Shown piece after piece: positions 37,356-52,000 of a stretch of 64,000 nucleotides of DNA. The position numbers were made by a program, and so were the translations under genes. Below the pieces are notes generated by a model that did not search any database, had not been told where the DNA came from, and worked only from the letters and a program-made list of their open reading frames with translations. The DNA comes from Aristolochia californica (Eukaryota > Streptophyta > Magnoliopsida > Piperales > Aristolochiaceae), in assembly GCA_029961685.1 (NCBI GenBank), contig JARWKL010000010.1:18001931-18065930 (forward strand), written 5' to 3'. The stretch's first letter is position 1, and each line of letters opens with the position of its first letter.

Positions 37356-40300
37356 AGTATCACAAGCCATTATTTTTCCCTTTTACAAACAGCTGAACTA
37401 ACGATCATAGATGATTGTAAAGTGATTTATCATGCGTAACGGGTTATATTTTTGTAAGGAATGACTTATGGATTGGTAGTCAACACTCAGTAAAAAATCC
37501 CCGCCAACCCCCTTCCCCCTTTTCCCGATGATAGGAAAACCTGATATATAAAAATTAAAAATAGTTTGCAATCCCTAAAAATTATAGACACTTTTTGAAA
37601 TTATCACTCTCTACATTTGTGCATTGTGCATTTCCATTTTAGATGTGTACTTTTTTTTCTTAAATCAAAACTTGATTTTTCACTTTCCCTTCATCTCGTA
37701 AAACGAAAAAAGAGATAAAAGGGAAATAGATCACAACAAAATGAAAATTTAAGAGTTTATGTATGGAAAAAATTTAAAGCAATAACTAATGTAAGTAAAG
37801 AAAATTTATTCACACACCACAAATGAACACAAAAGTTTTGTTATCCAAGTTTTTGAAATTCCACTAGTTCAACCCTAATAGCTTGGAATTTTATAAAAGG
37901 AGATTTTTTTACACATGTTTTGAAAAATGGATATGCATGCTTGAAACAAGTTAAGGATGCAAATGACCTATGGATACAAACCTTTTAAAGAGAATAACTT
38001 TAAATTCTCAAGTGAACGTGCGGTGGGATATTTACCCTAGTCAAACAAGACATTATTTTGCCTACTTGAAAAAAGCTGACCTAACGATCATAGATGATTA
38101 TAAAGTGATTAATCATGCATAACGGGCTATATTTTTGTAAGGAATGATTTAAGGATTGGCAGTCAACACAAAGTTAAAAATGCCCCGCCTCCACCTTTTC
38201 CCGATAATTGCAAAACCTGAAATATAAAAACTAAAAAGAGTTGACAATGCCTAAAAATTATAGACACTTTTTGGAATTATTACTCTCTACATTTGTGCAT
38301 TGTGCAGTTCCATTTTAGATGTGTACTTTTTTTTTCTGAAATCAAAACTTGAGTTTTCACTTTCCCTTCATCTCGTAAACAAGAAAAAAGAGATAAAAGG
38401 CAAATAGTTCACAACCAATGACAATTTTAGAGTTTATGGATGGAAAAAATTTTAAGCAACAACAAATGTAAGTAAAGAAAATTTATTCACACACCACAAA
38501 TGAACACAAAATTTTTTTTATTCAAGTTTGGAAAATTATACTACTTCAACCCTTATAGCTTGGAATTTTATAAGAAAGAGATTCTTCTACACATGTTTTA
38601 AATAATAGATATGCATGCTTGAAACATGTTAAAGATGCAAATGACCTATGGATCCAAACCTTTTATAGAGAATAACATTAAATTCTCAAGTGAACGAGCG
38701 GTGGGATATTTACCCAAGTCAAACAAGCCATTATTTTGCCAATTTACAAAAAGCTGACCTAACGACCATAGATGATTGTAAAGTGATTTATCATGTGTAA
38801 TGGGCTATATTTTTGTAAGGAATGACTTATGGATTGGGAGTCAACACTTAGTTAAAAATCCTCCGCCTTCCCCTTTTCCCGACCCTTGCAAAACTTGATA
38901 TTTAAAAACTAAAAAGAGTTTACAATCCCTAAAAATTACAGACACTTTTTGGAATTATCACTTTCTACATTTGTGTATTGTGCATTTCCATTTTAGATGA
39001 GTACTTGTTTTTCTTAAATCAAAACTTGAGTTTTCATTTTCCCTTTTTCTCGTAAACAAGAAAAAAGAGATAAAAGGCAAATAGACCACAACTTAATGAA
39101 AATTTTAGAGTTTATGTATGGAAAAAATTTAAAGCAATAACAAAAGTAAGTATAGAAAATTTATTCACGCACCACAAATGAACACAAAAGTTTTTTTATC
39201 CAAGTTAGAAATTCCTCTTGTTCAACCCTAATAACTTGTAATTTTATAAGAAACAGATTTTTTTACACATGTTTTAAATATTGGATATGCATGCTAGAAA
39301 CATGTTCAAGATGCAAAGGACCTATGGATCCAACCCTTTTAAAGAAAATAACATTAAATTCTCAAGTGAATGTGCAGAGGGATATTTACCCGAGTCAAAC
39401 AAGCCATTATTTGGCCCATTTACAAAAAGCTGACCTAACGATCATAGATGATTGTAAAGTGATTTATGATGTGTAACAGGCTATATTTTTGTAAGGAATG
39501 ACTTATGGATTGGAAGTCAACACTCAGATAAAAATTTCTCTCCTCCTCCTTTCCCCGCCAATTGAAAAACAAGATATATAAAAACTAAGAAGGGTTTACA
39601 ATCCCTACAAAATACACACACTTTATGGAATTATCACTTTTCTACATTTGTGCATTGTGCATTTCCATTTTAGATGTGTAATTTTTTTTCTTAAATCAAA
39701 ACTTGAGTTTTCACTTTTCCATCATCTCTTAAACAAGAAAAAAGAGATAAAAGGAAAATAGTACACAACAAAGAAAAAAATTTAGAGTTTAGGTAAGGAA
39801 AACATTTAAAGCAATAACAAATGTAAGTAAATAAAATTTATTCACACACCACAAATGAACACAAAAGTTTTGTTAAACAAGTTTGCGAAATTCCACTAGT
39901 TCAACCCCATTAGCATGAAATTTTATAAGAAAGAGAGTTTTCTACACAAGTTTTAGAAAATGGATATGCATGCTTGAAACATATTAAAGATGCAAATGAC
40001 CTATGGATCCAAACTTTTAAAAGAGAATACCATTAAATTCTCAAGTGAACGTGCCGTGGGATATTTACCTGAGTCAAACAAGCCATTCTTTTGCCCATTT
40101 ACAAAAAGTTGACCTAATGATCATATATGATTGTAAAGTGATTTATCATGCGTAACGGGCCATATTTTTGTAAGGAATGACTTATGGATTGGGAGTCAAC
40201 TCTCAGTTAAAAATCCCCTGCCTTGCCTTTTTCCCGACGATTACACAACCTGATATACAAAAACTAAAAAGAGTTTACAATCCCAAAAAATTACAGACAC

Positions 40301-43300
40301 TTTTTGGAATTATCACTCTCTGCATTTGTGCATTGTGAATTTTCATTTTTGATGTGTATTTTCTTTTCGTAAATAAAAACTTGATTTTTCACTTTCCCTT
40401 TATCTGATGAACAAGAAAAAAGAGATAAAAGGCAAATAGATCACTACAAAATGAAAATTTTAGAGTTTATGTATGGAAAACATTTAAAGCAATAACAAAT
40501 GTAAGTAAATAAAATTTATTCACACATCACAAATGAACACAAAAGTTTTGTTATCCAAGTTTGGGAAATTCCACTTGTTCAACCCTAATTGGTTGGAATT
40601 TTATAAGGAAAAGAGATTTTTATACACTTGTTTTAAAAAATCGATATGCATGCTTGAAACATGTTAAAGATGCAAATGACCTATGGATCCAAACCTTTTA
40701 TAGAGAATAATATTAAATTCTCAAGTGAACGTGCGGTGGGATGTTTAACAGAGTGAAACAAGCCATTATTTTGCCCATTTACAAAAAGCTTACCTAATGA
40801 TCATAGATGATGGAAAACTGATTTATCATGCTTAACGGGTACATATTTTTTGAAGGAATGACTTATGGATTGGGAGTCAACACTTTGTTAAAAATCCCCT
40901 GTCTTCCCCTTTTTTCGAAGATTGCAAAACTTGATAAATAAAAACTACAAAGAGTTTACAATCCCTAAAAATTACAGACACTTTTTGGAATTGTCACTCT
41001 CTGTATTTGTGCATTGTGCATTTCCATTTTAGATGTGTAATTTTTTTTCTTAAAACAAAATACGAGTTTTCACTTTCCGTTCAACTCGTAAAGAAAAAAA
41101 AGATATAAAAGGAAAATAGATCACAACAAAATGAAAAATTAAGACTTTATTTATGAAAAAAATTTAAAGCAATAACAAATGTAAGTAATGAAAATTTATT
41201 CACTCACCACAAATGAACACAAAAGTTTTGTTTTCCAACTTTGGGCAATTCCACTAGTTCAACCCTGATAGCTTGGAATTTTATAAGAAAGAGATAAAAT
41301 TCTACACATGTTTCAAAAATAGGATATGCATGCTTGAAATATGTTAAATATAAAAATGACCTATGAATCCAATCCTTTTAAAGAGAATAACATTAAATTC
41401 ATAAGTGAACGTGCGGTGAGATATTTACCCGAGTCAAATAAGCCATTATTTTGCCCATTTAGAAAAAGCTGACCTAATGATCTTATATGATTGTAAACTA
41501 ATTTATGATGCATAACGGGCTATATTTTTGTAAGGAATGACATCTCGATTGGTAGTCAACACCAGTTAAAAATCACCCGCCTCTTCCTTTTCCCGACGAT
41601 TAAAAAACCTGATAAATAAAAACTAAAAAGAGTTTACAATCTCTAAGAATTACAAAAACATTTTGGAATGATCACTCTCTAAATTTGTGAATTTTGCATT
41701 TTAATTTTAGATGTGTACTTTTTTTTCTTAAATCAAAACTTGAGTTTTAAATTTTTCGTCATCTCGTAAACAAAAAAAAAAAGATAAAAGGCAAAAAGAT
41801 GCCAAGAAAATGAATATTTTAGAGTTTCTGAATGGAAAAAATTTAAAGCAATAACAAATGTAAGTAAATAAAATTTATCCTCACACCACAAATGAACACT
41901 AAAGTTTTGTTATCCAAGTTAAGGAAATTCCACAAGTTCAACCCTAATAGAATGGAATTTTATAAGAAAGAAATTTTTCTACACATGTTTTAAAAAATGG
42001 ATATGCATGCTTGAAACATGTTAAAGATGCAAATGACCTATGGATCCAAACCTTTTAAAGAGAATAACATTAAATTCTCAAGTGAACATGCAGTGGCATA
42101 TTTACCCGAGTCAAACCAGCCATTATTTTGCCCATTTACAAAATGCTGACCTAACGATCATAGATGATTGTAAGTGATTTATAATGTGTAACGGGCTCTA
42201 TTTTTTTAAGAAATGACTTATGGATTGGGAGTCAACACTCAATTAAAAATTCTCCGCCTCCCCCTTTTCCCGACGATTACAAAACATCATTTCTAAAAAC
42301 TAAAAAGAGTTTACAATCCCTCAAAATTACTTACACTTTTTTGAATTATCACTCTCTAAATTTTTGCTTTGTGAATTTCCATTTTAGATGTGAACTTTTT
42401 TTTCTTAAATCAAAACTAGAGTTTTTACTTTCCCATCAACTCGTAAACAAGAAAAACGAGATAAATGGCAAATCGATCACCAAAAAATGAAAACTTTCGA
42501 GTTTATGTCTGGAAAAAATTTCAAGCAATAACAAGTCTATGTAAAGAAAATTTATTCACACACAACAAATGAACACAAATGTTTTGTTATCCAAGTTTTG
42601 TAAATTTCACTAGTTCAACCCTAATAGCTTGGAATTTTATAAGAAAGAGATTTTTCTACACATGTTTTAAAAAATGGATATGCATGCTTGAAACATGTTA
42701 AAGATGCAAATGACCAATGGATCAAAATCTTTGAAAGAGGATAACATCAAATTCTCTTGTGAACGTGTGGTGGGATATTTACCCGAGTCAAACAAGCCAT
42801 TATTATGCCCATTTACAAAAAGCTGACCTAACGATCATAGCTGATTGTAAAGTGATTTACGTGTGTAACGGGCTTTATTTTTTGTAAGGAATGACTTATG
42901 AAACGGCAGTCAACACCCAGTTAAAAATCCCCCACCTCCCCATTTTCCCGACGTTTGCCAAACCTAATTTATAAAAACTAAAAAGGGTTTACAATCCCTA
43001 AAAATTACAGACACTTTTCGGGAATTATCTATCTCTACATTTGTTCATTGTGCATTTCCATTTTAGATGTGTACTTTTTTTTCTCAAAACAAGAGTTTTC
43101 ACTTTCCCTTCATCTCGTAAACAAGAAAAAAGAGATAAAAGGCAAATAGATCACAACAAAATGAAAATTTTAGAGTTTATGTATGGAAAAAATTTTAAGC
43201 AATAAAAAATGTAAGTAAAGAAAATTTATTCACCCACAACAATTGAACACAAAAGTTTTGTTATCCAAATTTTGGAAATTCCACTAGTTCAACCCTAATA

Positions 43301-46047
43301 GCTTGGAATTTAATTAGAAAGAGATTTTTCTACACATGTTTTATAAAATGGATATGCATGCTTGAAAGATGTTAAAGATTCAAATGACCTATGGATCCAA
43401 ACCTCTTAAAGGGAATAGCATTAAATTATCAAGTGAACGAGCGGTGGGACATTACCCGAGTCAAACACGCCATTATTTTGCCCATTTACAAAAAGCTGAC
43501 CTAACGATCATAGATGATTGTAAAGTGATTTTTCATACGTAACGGGCTACATATTTTTAAGAAATGAGTTATGGATTGGGAGTCAACACTCAGTTAAAAA
43601 TCATCCACCTCCCCCTTTTCCCAATTATTGAAAAACTTGATATATAAAAACTGAAAAGAGTTTACCATCCCTAAAAATTACAAAAAAAATTTGGAATTAT
43701 CACTCTCCACATTTGAGCATTGAGCATTTCAATTTTAGATATGTACTTTTTTTTCTTAAATAAAAACTTTCCCTTTATCTAGTAAACAAAAAAAAAAAAG
43801 AGATATAAAGCAAATAGATAACAACAAATTGAAAATTTCAGAGTTTATGTATAGAAAAAATTTAAAGAAATAGAAAATTTAAGTAAAGAAATTTTATTCA
43901 CACACTACAAATGAACACAAAAGTTTTGTTATCCAAGTTAGGGAAATTCTACTAGTTCAACCCTAATATCTTGGAATTTTATAAGAAAGAGAATTTTCTA
44001 CACATGTTTTAAAAAATGGTTATGCATGCTTGAAACATGTTAAAGATGCATATGACCTAAGGATCCAAACCATATAAAGAGAATAACATTAAATTCTCAA
44101 GTGAATGTGTGGTGGGATATTTACCCGAGTCAAACAAGCCATTATTTTGCCCATTTACAAAAAGCTGACCTAACGAACATAGATGATTGTACAGTGATTT
44201 ATCATGTGTAGTAGGCCATATTTTTATAAGGAATGACTTATGGATTGGGAGTCAACACCCAGTTAAAAATCCCCCGCTTTCCCTTTTTCCCGAAGATTGC
44301 AAATCTTGAAATACAAAAGCTAAAAAGAGTTTACAATCCCTAAAAATTACAGACACTTTTTGGAATTTTCACTCTCTACATTTGTGCATTGTGCATATCC
44401 TTTTTAGATGTGTACTTTATTTTCTTAAATCAAAACTTGAGTTTTCACATTCATTTCATCTTGTAAACAAAAAAAAAATGAGATAAAAGGCAAATAGATA
44501 ACAAAAAAAATGAAAATTTTAGAGTTTATGTATGGAAAAAATTTAAAGCAATAACAAATGTAAGTAAAGAAAATTTATTCACACAACACAAACGAACACT
44601 AAAGTTTTGTCCAAGTTTCGAAAATTCCACAAGTTCAACCCTAATAACTTGGAATTTTAAAAGAAAGAGATTTTTCTGCACATGTTTTAAAAAATGGATA
44701 TGCATGCTTGAAACCTGTTAAAGATGCAAATGACCTATGGATCCAAACCTTTTAAAGAGAATAATATTAAATTCTCTAGTGAACATGTGGTGGGATATTT
44801 ACCCGAGTCAAACAAGCCATTATTTTGCCCATTTACAAAAAGCAAACCTAACGATCATAGATGATTGCAAAGTGATATATCATGCGTAACGGGCTATATT
44901 TTTGTAAGGAATGACATATGGATTCGGAGTCAACACTCAGTTAAAATTCCTCTGCCTCCCCCTTTTCCCGACGATAGCAAAACTTTATACATAAAAACTA
45001 AAAATCATTTACAATCCCTCAAAATTACAGACACCCTTTGGAATTATCACTCTCTATATTTGTGCATTGTACATTTCCATTTTAGATGTGTAATTTTTTT
45101 TTCTTAAATCAAAACTAGAGTTTTCACTTTCCCTTCAACTCGTAAACAAGAAAAAAGTGATAAAAGGCAAATTGATCACTACAAAATGAAAATTTTAGAG
45201 TTTATGTTGGAAAAAATTTGAAGCAATAACAAATGTAAGTAAAGAAAAGTTATTCACACACCAAAAATGAACACAAAAATTTTGTTAACCAAGTTTGGGA
45301 AATTCCACTAGTTCAACCCTAATAGCTTGGGATTTTCTAAGAATGAAATATTTCTACACACGTTTTAAAAAATGGATATGCGTGCTTGAAACATGTTAAA
45401 GATGCAAATGACCTATGGATGCAAACCTTTTTAAGAGAATAACATTAAATTCTCAAGTGAACATGCGGTGGGATAATTACCCGAGTCAAACAAGCCATTA
45501 TTTTGCCCATTTACAAAAAGCTGACCTAACGATCATAGATGATTGTAAAGTGATTTATCATGTTTAACGGGGTACTTTTTGCAAGGAATGACTTATGGAT
45601 TGGGAGTCAACACTCAGTTAAAAATCCTCTGCCTCCCCCTTTTCCCGACGATTGCAAAACATTATATATAAAAAGTTAAAAAAGTTAACAATCTCTCAAA
45701 ATTAAAGACATATTTTGGTTTTATCACTCTCTACATTTATGCATTGTGCATTTCCATTTTAGATGTGTACTTTTTTTTCTTAAATCAAAACAAGAGTTTT
45801 CACTTTCCCTTCAACTCGTAAATAAGAAAAAAGAGATAAAAGGCAAATAGATAACAACAAAAAGAAAATTTAGAGTTTATGTATGGAAAAAATTTGAAAA
45901 ATAAAAAATGTACGTAAAGAAAATTTATTCACACACACTAATGAACACAAAAGTTTTGTTATCCAAGTTTGGGAAATTCCACTGGTTCAACTCAAATAGC
46001 TTTGAATTTTCTAAGAAAGAAATTTTTCTACACATGTTTTAAAAAAT
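37351..46047 (+). repeat. Length-uniform monomers without obvious HOR
   Basis: Anchors are 37929, 38607, 39283, 39962, 40642, 41322, 41999, 42676, 43350, 44018, 44696 and 45374, with intervals of 668-680 bp. Many copies share aaacaagaaaaaagag in place of a plain A run (near 38375, 39055, 39730, 40410, 43120, 45145 and 45825). The first copy, 37929, is w-like (gttttgaaaaatgg, ataactttaaattc). I could not find a repeating order of variants. No gene is present. Confidence 0.8.
41288..41307 (+). other. Isolated A-type marker upstream of the A/B region
   Basis: The variant gagataaaattctacac replaces the usual gagatttttctacac. It occurs here once and then becomes a regular marker of A-type monomers from about 46700 onward. 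The copy could be a relative of the founder of the A type, or could result from gene conversion. Confidence 0.7.
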
Positions 46048-49000
46048 GGATATGCATGCTTAAACCATGTTAAAGACGCAAATGACCAACTTATCCAAAA
46101 CTTTTAAAGAGAATAACATTAAATTCTCAAGTGAACGTGCGGTGGGATATTTACCCGTGTCAAAAAAACCATTATTTTGCCCATTTATAAAAAGCTGACC
46201 TAACAATCATAGATGAATGTAAAGTGATTTATCATGCATAACGGGCTATATTTTTGTAAGGTATGACTTATGGATTGGGAGTCAACACTCAGTTAAAAAT
46301 CCCCCACTTCCCCCTTTTCCCGACGATTGCAAAACCTGATATATAAAAACTAAAAAGAGTATACGATCCCTACAAATTACTATCACTTTTTGGAATTATC
46401 ACTCTATACATTTGTGCATTGTGCATTTCCATTTTAGATGTGTACTTTTTTATCTTCAATATCACCTTGAGTTTTTACTTTCCCTTCAACTCGTAAAAAT
46501 AAAAAAAAAAATAAAATAAAAGGCAAATAGATCACAACAAAATGAAAATTTTAGAGTTTCTGTATGGAAAAAATTTTAAGCAATAACAAATGTAATTGAA
46601 GAAAATTTATTCACACACGACAAATGAATACAAAACTTTTGTTATCCAAGTTTGGGAAATTCTACTAGTTCAACCCTAATCGCTTGGAATTTTATAAGAA
46701 AGAGATAAAATTCTACACATGTTTTAAGAAATGGATATGCATGCTTGAAACATGTTAAAGATGCAAATGAGCTATGGATCCAAACCATTTAAAGTGAATT
46801 ACATTAAATTCTCAAGTGAACGTGCGGTGGGATATTTACCCGAGTCTAACAAATCTTTATTTTGCCCATTTAGAAAAAGCTGACCTAACGATCATAGATG
46901 AATGTAAAGTGATTTATCATGCGTAACGGACTATTTTTTTTGTAAGGAATTATTTATGAATTGGAAGTCAACACTCAGTTAAAAATCTGCCGCCTCCACC
47001 TTTTTCCGACGATTGCAAAACCAAAAATATAAAAACTAAAAAGAGTCCCTAAAAATTACAGACACTTTTTGGAATTATCAATCTCTACATTTGTGCATTT
47101 CCATTTTAAATGTACACTTTCTTTTCTTCAATCAAAACTTGAGTTTTCACTTTCCCTACTTCTCGTAAACAAAAAAAAAAGAGATAAAAGGGAAATAGAT
47201 CACAACAAAATGAAAATTTTAAAGTTTATGCATGGAAAAAATTTAAAGCGATAAAAAATGTAAGTAAATAAAATTTATTCACACACCACAAATGAACACA
47301 AAAGTTTTGTTGTCCAAGTTTGGGAAATTCCACTAGTTGAACCCTAATAGTTTGGAATTTTATAAGAATGAAATTTTTCTACACATGTTTTATAAAAATG
47401 CGTTCTTGAAATATGTTAAAGAAGCAAATGACCTACGGATCCAAAATTTTTAAAGAGAATAACATTAAATTCTCAAGTGAACGTGCGGTGGGATATTTAC
47501 CCGAGTCAAACAAACCATTATTTTGCCCATTTACCAAAAGCTGACCTAACGATCATAGATAATTGTAAAGTGATTTATCATGCGTAACGGGCTATATTTT
47601 TGTAAGGTATGACTTATGGATTGGGAGTCAACACTCAGTTAAAAATCCCCCACCTCCCCCTTTTTCGGACGATTGCAAAACCTGATATATAAAAACTAAA
47701 AAAAGTATACAATCCATATAAATTACTATCCCTTTTTGGAATTATCACTCTATAAATTTGTGCATTGTGAATTTCCATTTTAGATGTGAACTTTTTTTTC
47801 TTCAATAAACCTTGAGTTTTCACTTTCCCTTCAACTCGTAAAAAAAAAAAAAGAGATAAAAGGCAAATAGATCACAACAAAATGAAAATTTTGGAGTTTA
47901 GGTATGGAAAAAATTTAAAGCAATAAAAAATGTAATTGAAGAAAATTTATTCACACACGACAAATGAATACAAAAGTTTTGTTATCCAAGTTTGGGAAAT
48001 TCCACTAGTTCAACCCTAATAGCTTGGAATTTTATAAGAAAGAGATAAAATTCTACACATGTTTTAAAAAATGGATATGCATGCTTGAAACATGTTAAAG
48101 ATGCAAATGAGCTATGGATCCAAACCATTTGAAGAGAATTACATTAAATTGTCAAGTGAACGTGCGGTGGGATATTTACCCGAGTCTAACAAATCATTAT
48201 TTTGCCCATTTAGAAAAAGCTGACCTAATGATCATAGATGAATGTAAAGTGATTTATCATGTGTAACGGACTATTTTGTTTGTAAGGAATGACTTATGAA
48301 TTGGGAGTCAACACTCAGTTAAAAATCCGCCGCCTCCCCCTTTTCCCGATGATTGCAAAACCAGATATATAAAAACTAAAAAGAGTTTACAATCCCTAAA
48401 TATTACAATTTTTTTTGGAATTATCACTCTCTTCATTTGTGCATTGTGTTTTTCCATTTTAGATGTGTAATTTCTTTTTTTAAATCAAAACATGAGTTTT
48501 CACTGTCCCTACTTCTCGTAAAAAAAAAAAAGAGCAAAAAGGCAAATAGATCACTACATAATGAAAATTTTAGAGTTTATGTATGGAAAAAATTTAAAGC
48601 AATAACAAATGTAAATTTAAAGAAACTTTATTCACTCACCACAAATGAGCACAAAAGTTTTGCTGTCCAAGTTTGGGAAATTCCACTAGTTGAACCCTAA
48701 TAGCATGGAATTTTATAAGAATGAAATTTTTCTACACATGTTTTATAAAAATGTATTCTTGAAATATGTTAAAGATGCAAATGACCTATGGATCCAAAAT
48801 TTTTAAAGAGAATAACATTAAATTCTCAAGTGAACATGCGGTGGGATATTTACCCGAGTCAAACAAACCATTATTTTGCCCATTTACAAAAAGTTGACCT
48901 AACGATCATAGATGATTGTAAAGTGATTTATCATGCATAACGGGCTATATTTTTCTAATGTATGACTTATGGATTGGGAGTCAACACTCAGTTAAAAATC

Positions 49001-52000
49001 CCCCACCTCCCCCTTTTCCGGACGATTGCAAAACCTGATATATAAAAACTAAAAAGAGTGTACAATCCCTATAAATTACTATCACTTTTTGGAATTATCA
49101 CTCTATACATTTGTCCATTGTTCATTTCCATTTTAGATGTGAACTTTTTTTTCTTCAATCAAACCTTGAGTTTTCACTTTCCCTCAACTCATAAACAAAA
49201 AAAAAAAAAAAGATAAAAGGCAAATAGATCACAACAAAATGAAAATTTTAGAGTTTATGTATGGAAAAAATTTTAAGCAATAACAAATGTAATTGAAGAA
49301 ATTTTATTGACACATGACAAATGAATACAAAAGTTTTGTTATCCAAGTTTGGGAAATTCCACTAGTTCAACCCTAATAGCTTGGAATTTTATAAGAAAGA
49401 GTTAAAATTCTATACCTGTTTTAAGAAATGGATATGCATGCTTGAAACATGTTAAAGATGCAAATGAGCTATGGATCCAAACCATTTAAAGAGAATTACA
49501 TTAAATTCTCAAGTGAACGTGCGGTGGGATATTTACCCGAGTCTAACAAATCATTATTTTGCCCATTTAGAAAAAGCTGACCTAATGATCATAGATGAAT
49601 GTAAAGTGATTTATCATGCGTAACGGCCTATTTTTTCTAAGGAATGACTTATGAATTGGGAGTCAACACTCAGTTAAAAATCCGACGCCTCCCCCTTTTC
49701 CCGATGATTGCAAAACCAGATATATAAAAACTAAAAAGAGTTTACAATCCCTAAAAATTACAAACACTTTTTGGAATTATCACTCTCTACATTTGTGCAT
49801 TGTGTATTTCCATTTTAGATGTGTAGTTTCTTTTCTTAAATCAAAACTTGAGTTTTCACTTTCCCTACTTCTCCTAAAAAAAAAAAAAGACCTAAAAGGC
49901 AAATAGATCACTACAAAATGATAATTTTAGAGTTTATGTATGGAAAAAATTTAAAGCAATAACAAATGTAAGTAAAGAAACTTTATTCACTCACCACAAA
50001 TGAACAAAAAAGTTTTGTTATCCAAGTTTGTGAAATTCCACTTGTTCAACCCCAATAGCTTAGAATTTTATAAGAAAGAGATTTTTCAACACTTGTTTTA
50101 AAAAATGGATATGCATGTTTGAAACATGTTCAAGATGAAAATGACGTATGGATCCACACCTTTTAAAGAGAATAACATTAAATTCTCAAGTGAACATGCG
50201 GTGGGATATTTACCCAAGTCAAACAAGCCATTATTTTGCCCATTTACAAAAAGCTGACCTAACAATCATAGATGATTGTAAAGTGATTTATGATACGTAA
50301 CGGGCTATATTTTTGTAAGGAATGACTTATGGATAAGGAGTCCACACTCAGTTAAAAATCCCCCGCCTCCTCCTTTTCCCGACTATTACAAAACTTGATA
50401 TATAAAAACTAAAAAGAGTATACAATCCCAAAAAATTACAGTCACTCTTTTGAATTATCACTCTATAAATTTATGCATTGTGCATTTCCATTTTAGATGT
50501 GTACTTTCTTGTCTTCAATCGAACCTTGAGTTTCCACTTTCCCTTCAACTCGTAAACAAAAAAAAAAAAAGAAACAAAAGCCAAATAGATCACAACACAA
50601 TGAAAATTTTAGAGTTTATGTATTGAAAAAATATAAAGCAATAACAAATGTAAGTAAAGAAAATTTATTCACACACGACAAAAGAACACAAAAGTCTTTT
50701 TATCCAAGTTTGGGAAATTCCACTAGTTCAACCCTAATAGCTTGGAATTTTATAAGAAAGAGATAAAATTCTACACATGTTTTAAGAAACGTAAATGCAT
50801 GCTTGAAACATGTTAAAGATGCAAATGAGCTATGGATGCAAACCATTTAAATAGAATTACATTAAATTCACAAGTGAACGTGCGGTGGTATATTTACCCG
50901 AGTCTAACAAATCATTATTTTGCCCATTTAGAAAAAGCTGACCTAACAATCATAGATGAATGTAAAGTGATTTATCATGCATAACGGAGTATTTTTTTTT
51001 GTAAGGAATGATTTATGAATTGGGAGTCAACACTCAGTTAAAAATCCGCTGCCTCCCCCTTTTTCCGACGATTGCAAAACCAGATATATAAAAACAAAAA
51101 AGAGTTTACAATCCCTAAAAACTACAGACACTTTTTGGAATTATCACTCTCTACATTTGTTCATTGCGTACTTCCAATTTAGATGTATACTTTCTTTTCT
51201 TAAATCAAAACTTGAGTTTTCACTTTCCCTACTTCTCGTAAACTAAAAAAAAAAGAGATAAAAGGCAAATAGATCACAAAAAAATGAAAATTTTAGAGTT
51301 TATTTAAGGAAAAAATTTAAAGCGATAAAAAATGTCAGTAAATAAAATTTATTCACACACTACAAATGAACACAAAAGTTTTGTTGTCCAAGTTTGGGAA
51401 ATTCCACTAGTTGAACCCTAATAGCTTGGAATTTTATAAGAATGAGATTTTTCTACACATGTTTTATAAAAATACATTCTTGAAATATGTTAAAGATGCA
51501 AATGACCTATGGATCCAACAATTTTAAAGAGAATAACATTAAATTCTCAAGTGAACGCGCGCTGGGATATTTACCCGAGTCAAACAAACCATTATTTTGC
51601 CTATTTACAAAAAGCTGACCTAACAATCATAGATGATTTTAAAGTGATTTATCATGCATAACGGGCTATATTTTTGAAAGGTATGACTTATGGACTGGGA
51701 GTTAACACTCAGTTAAAAATCCCCCACCTCCCCCTTTTCCCGAAGATTGCAAAACCTGATATATAAAAACTAAAAAGAGTGTACAATCCCTAAAAATTAC
51801 AATCACTTTTTGGAATTATCACTCTATACATTTGTGCATTGTGCATCTCCACTTTAGATGTGTACTTTATTTTCTTCAATCAAACCTTGAGTTTGACCTT
51901 TCCCTTCAACTCGTAAACAAAAAAAGAAGAGATAAAAGGCAAATAGATCACAACAAAATGAAAATTTTAGAGTTTATGTAAGGAAAAAATTTAAAGTAAT

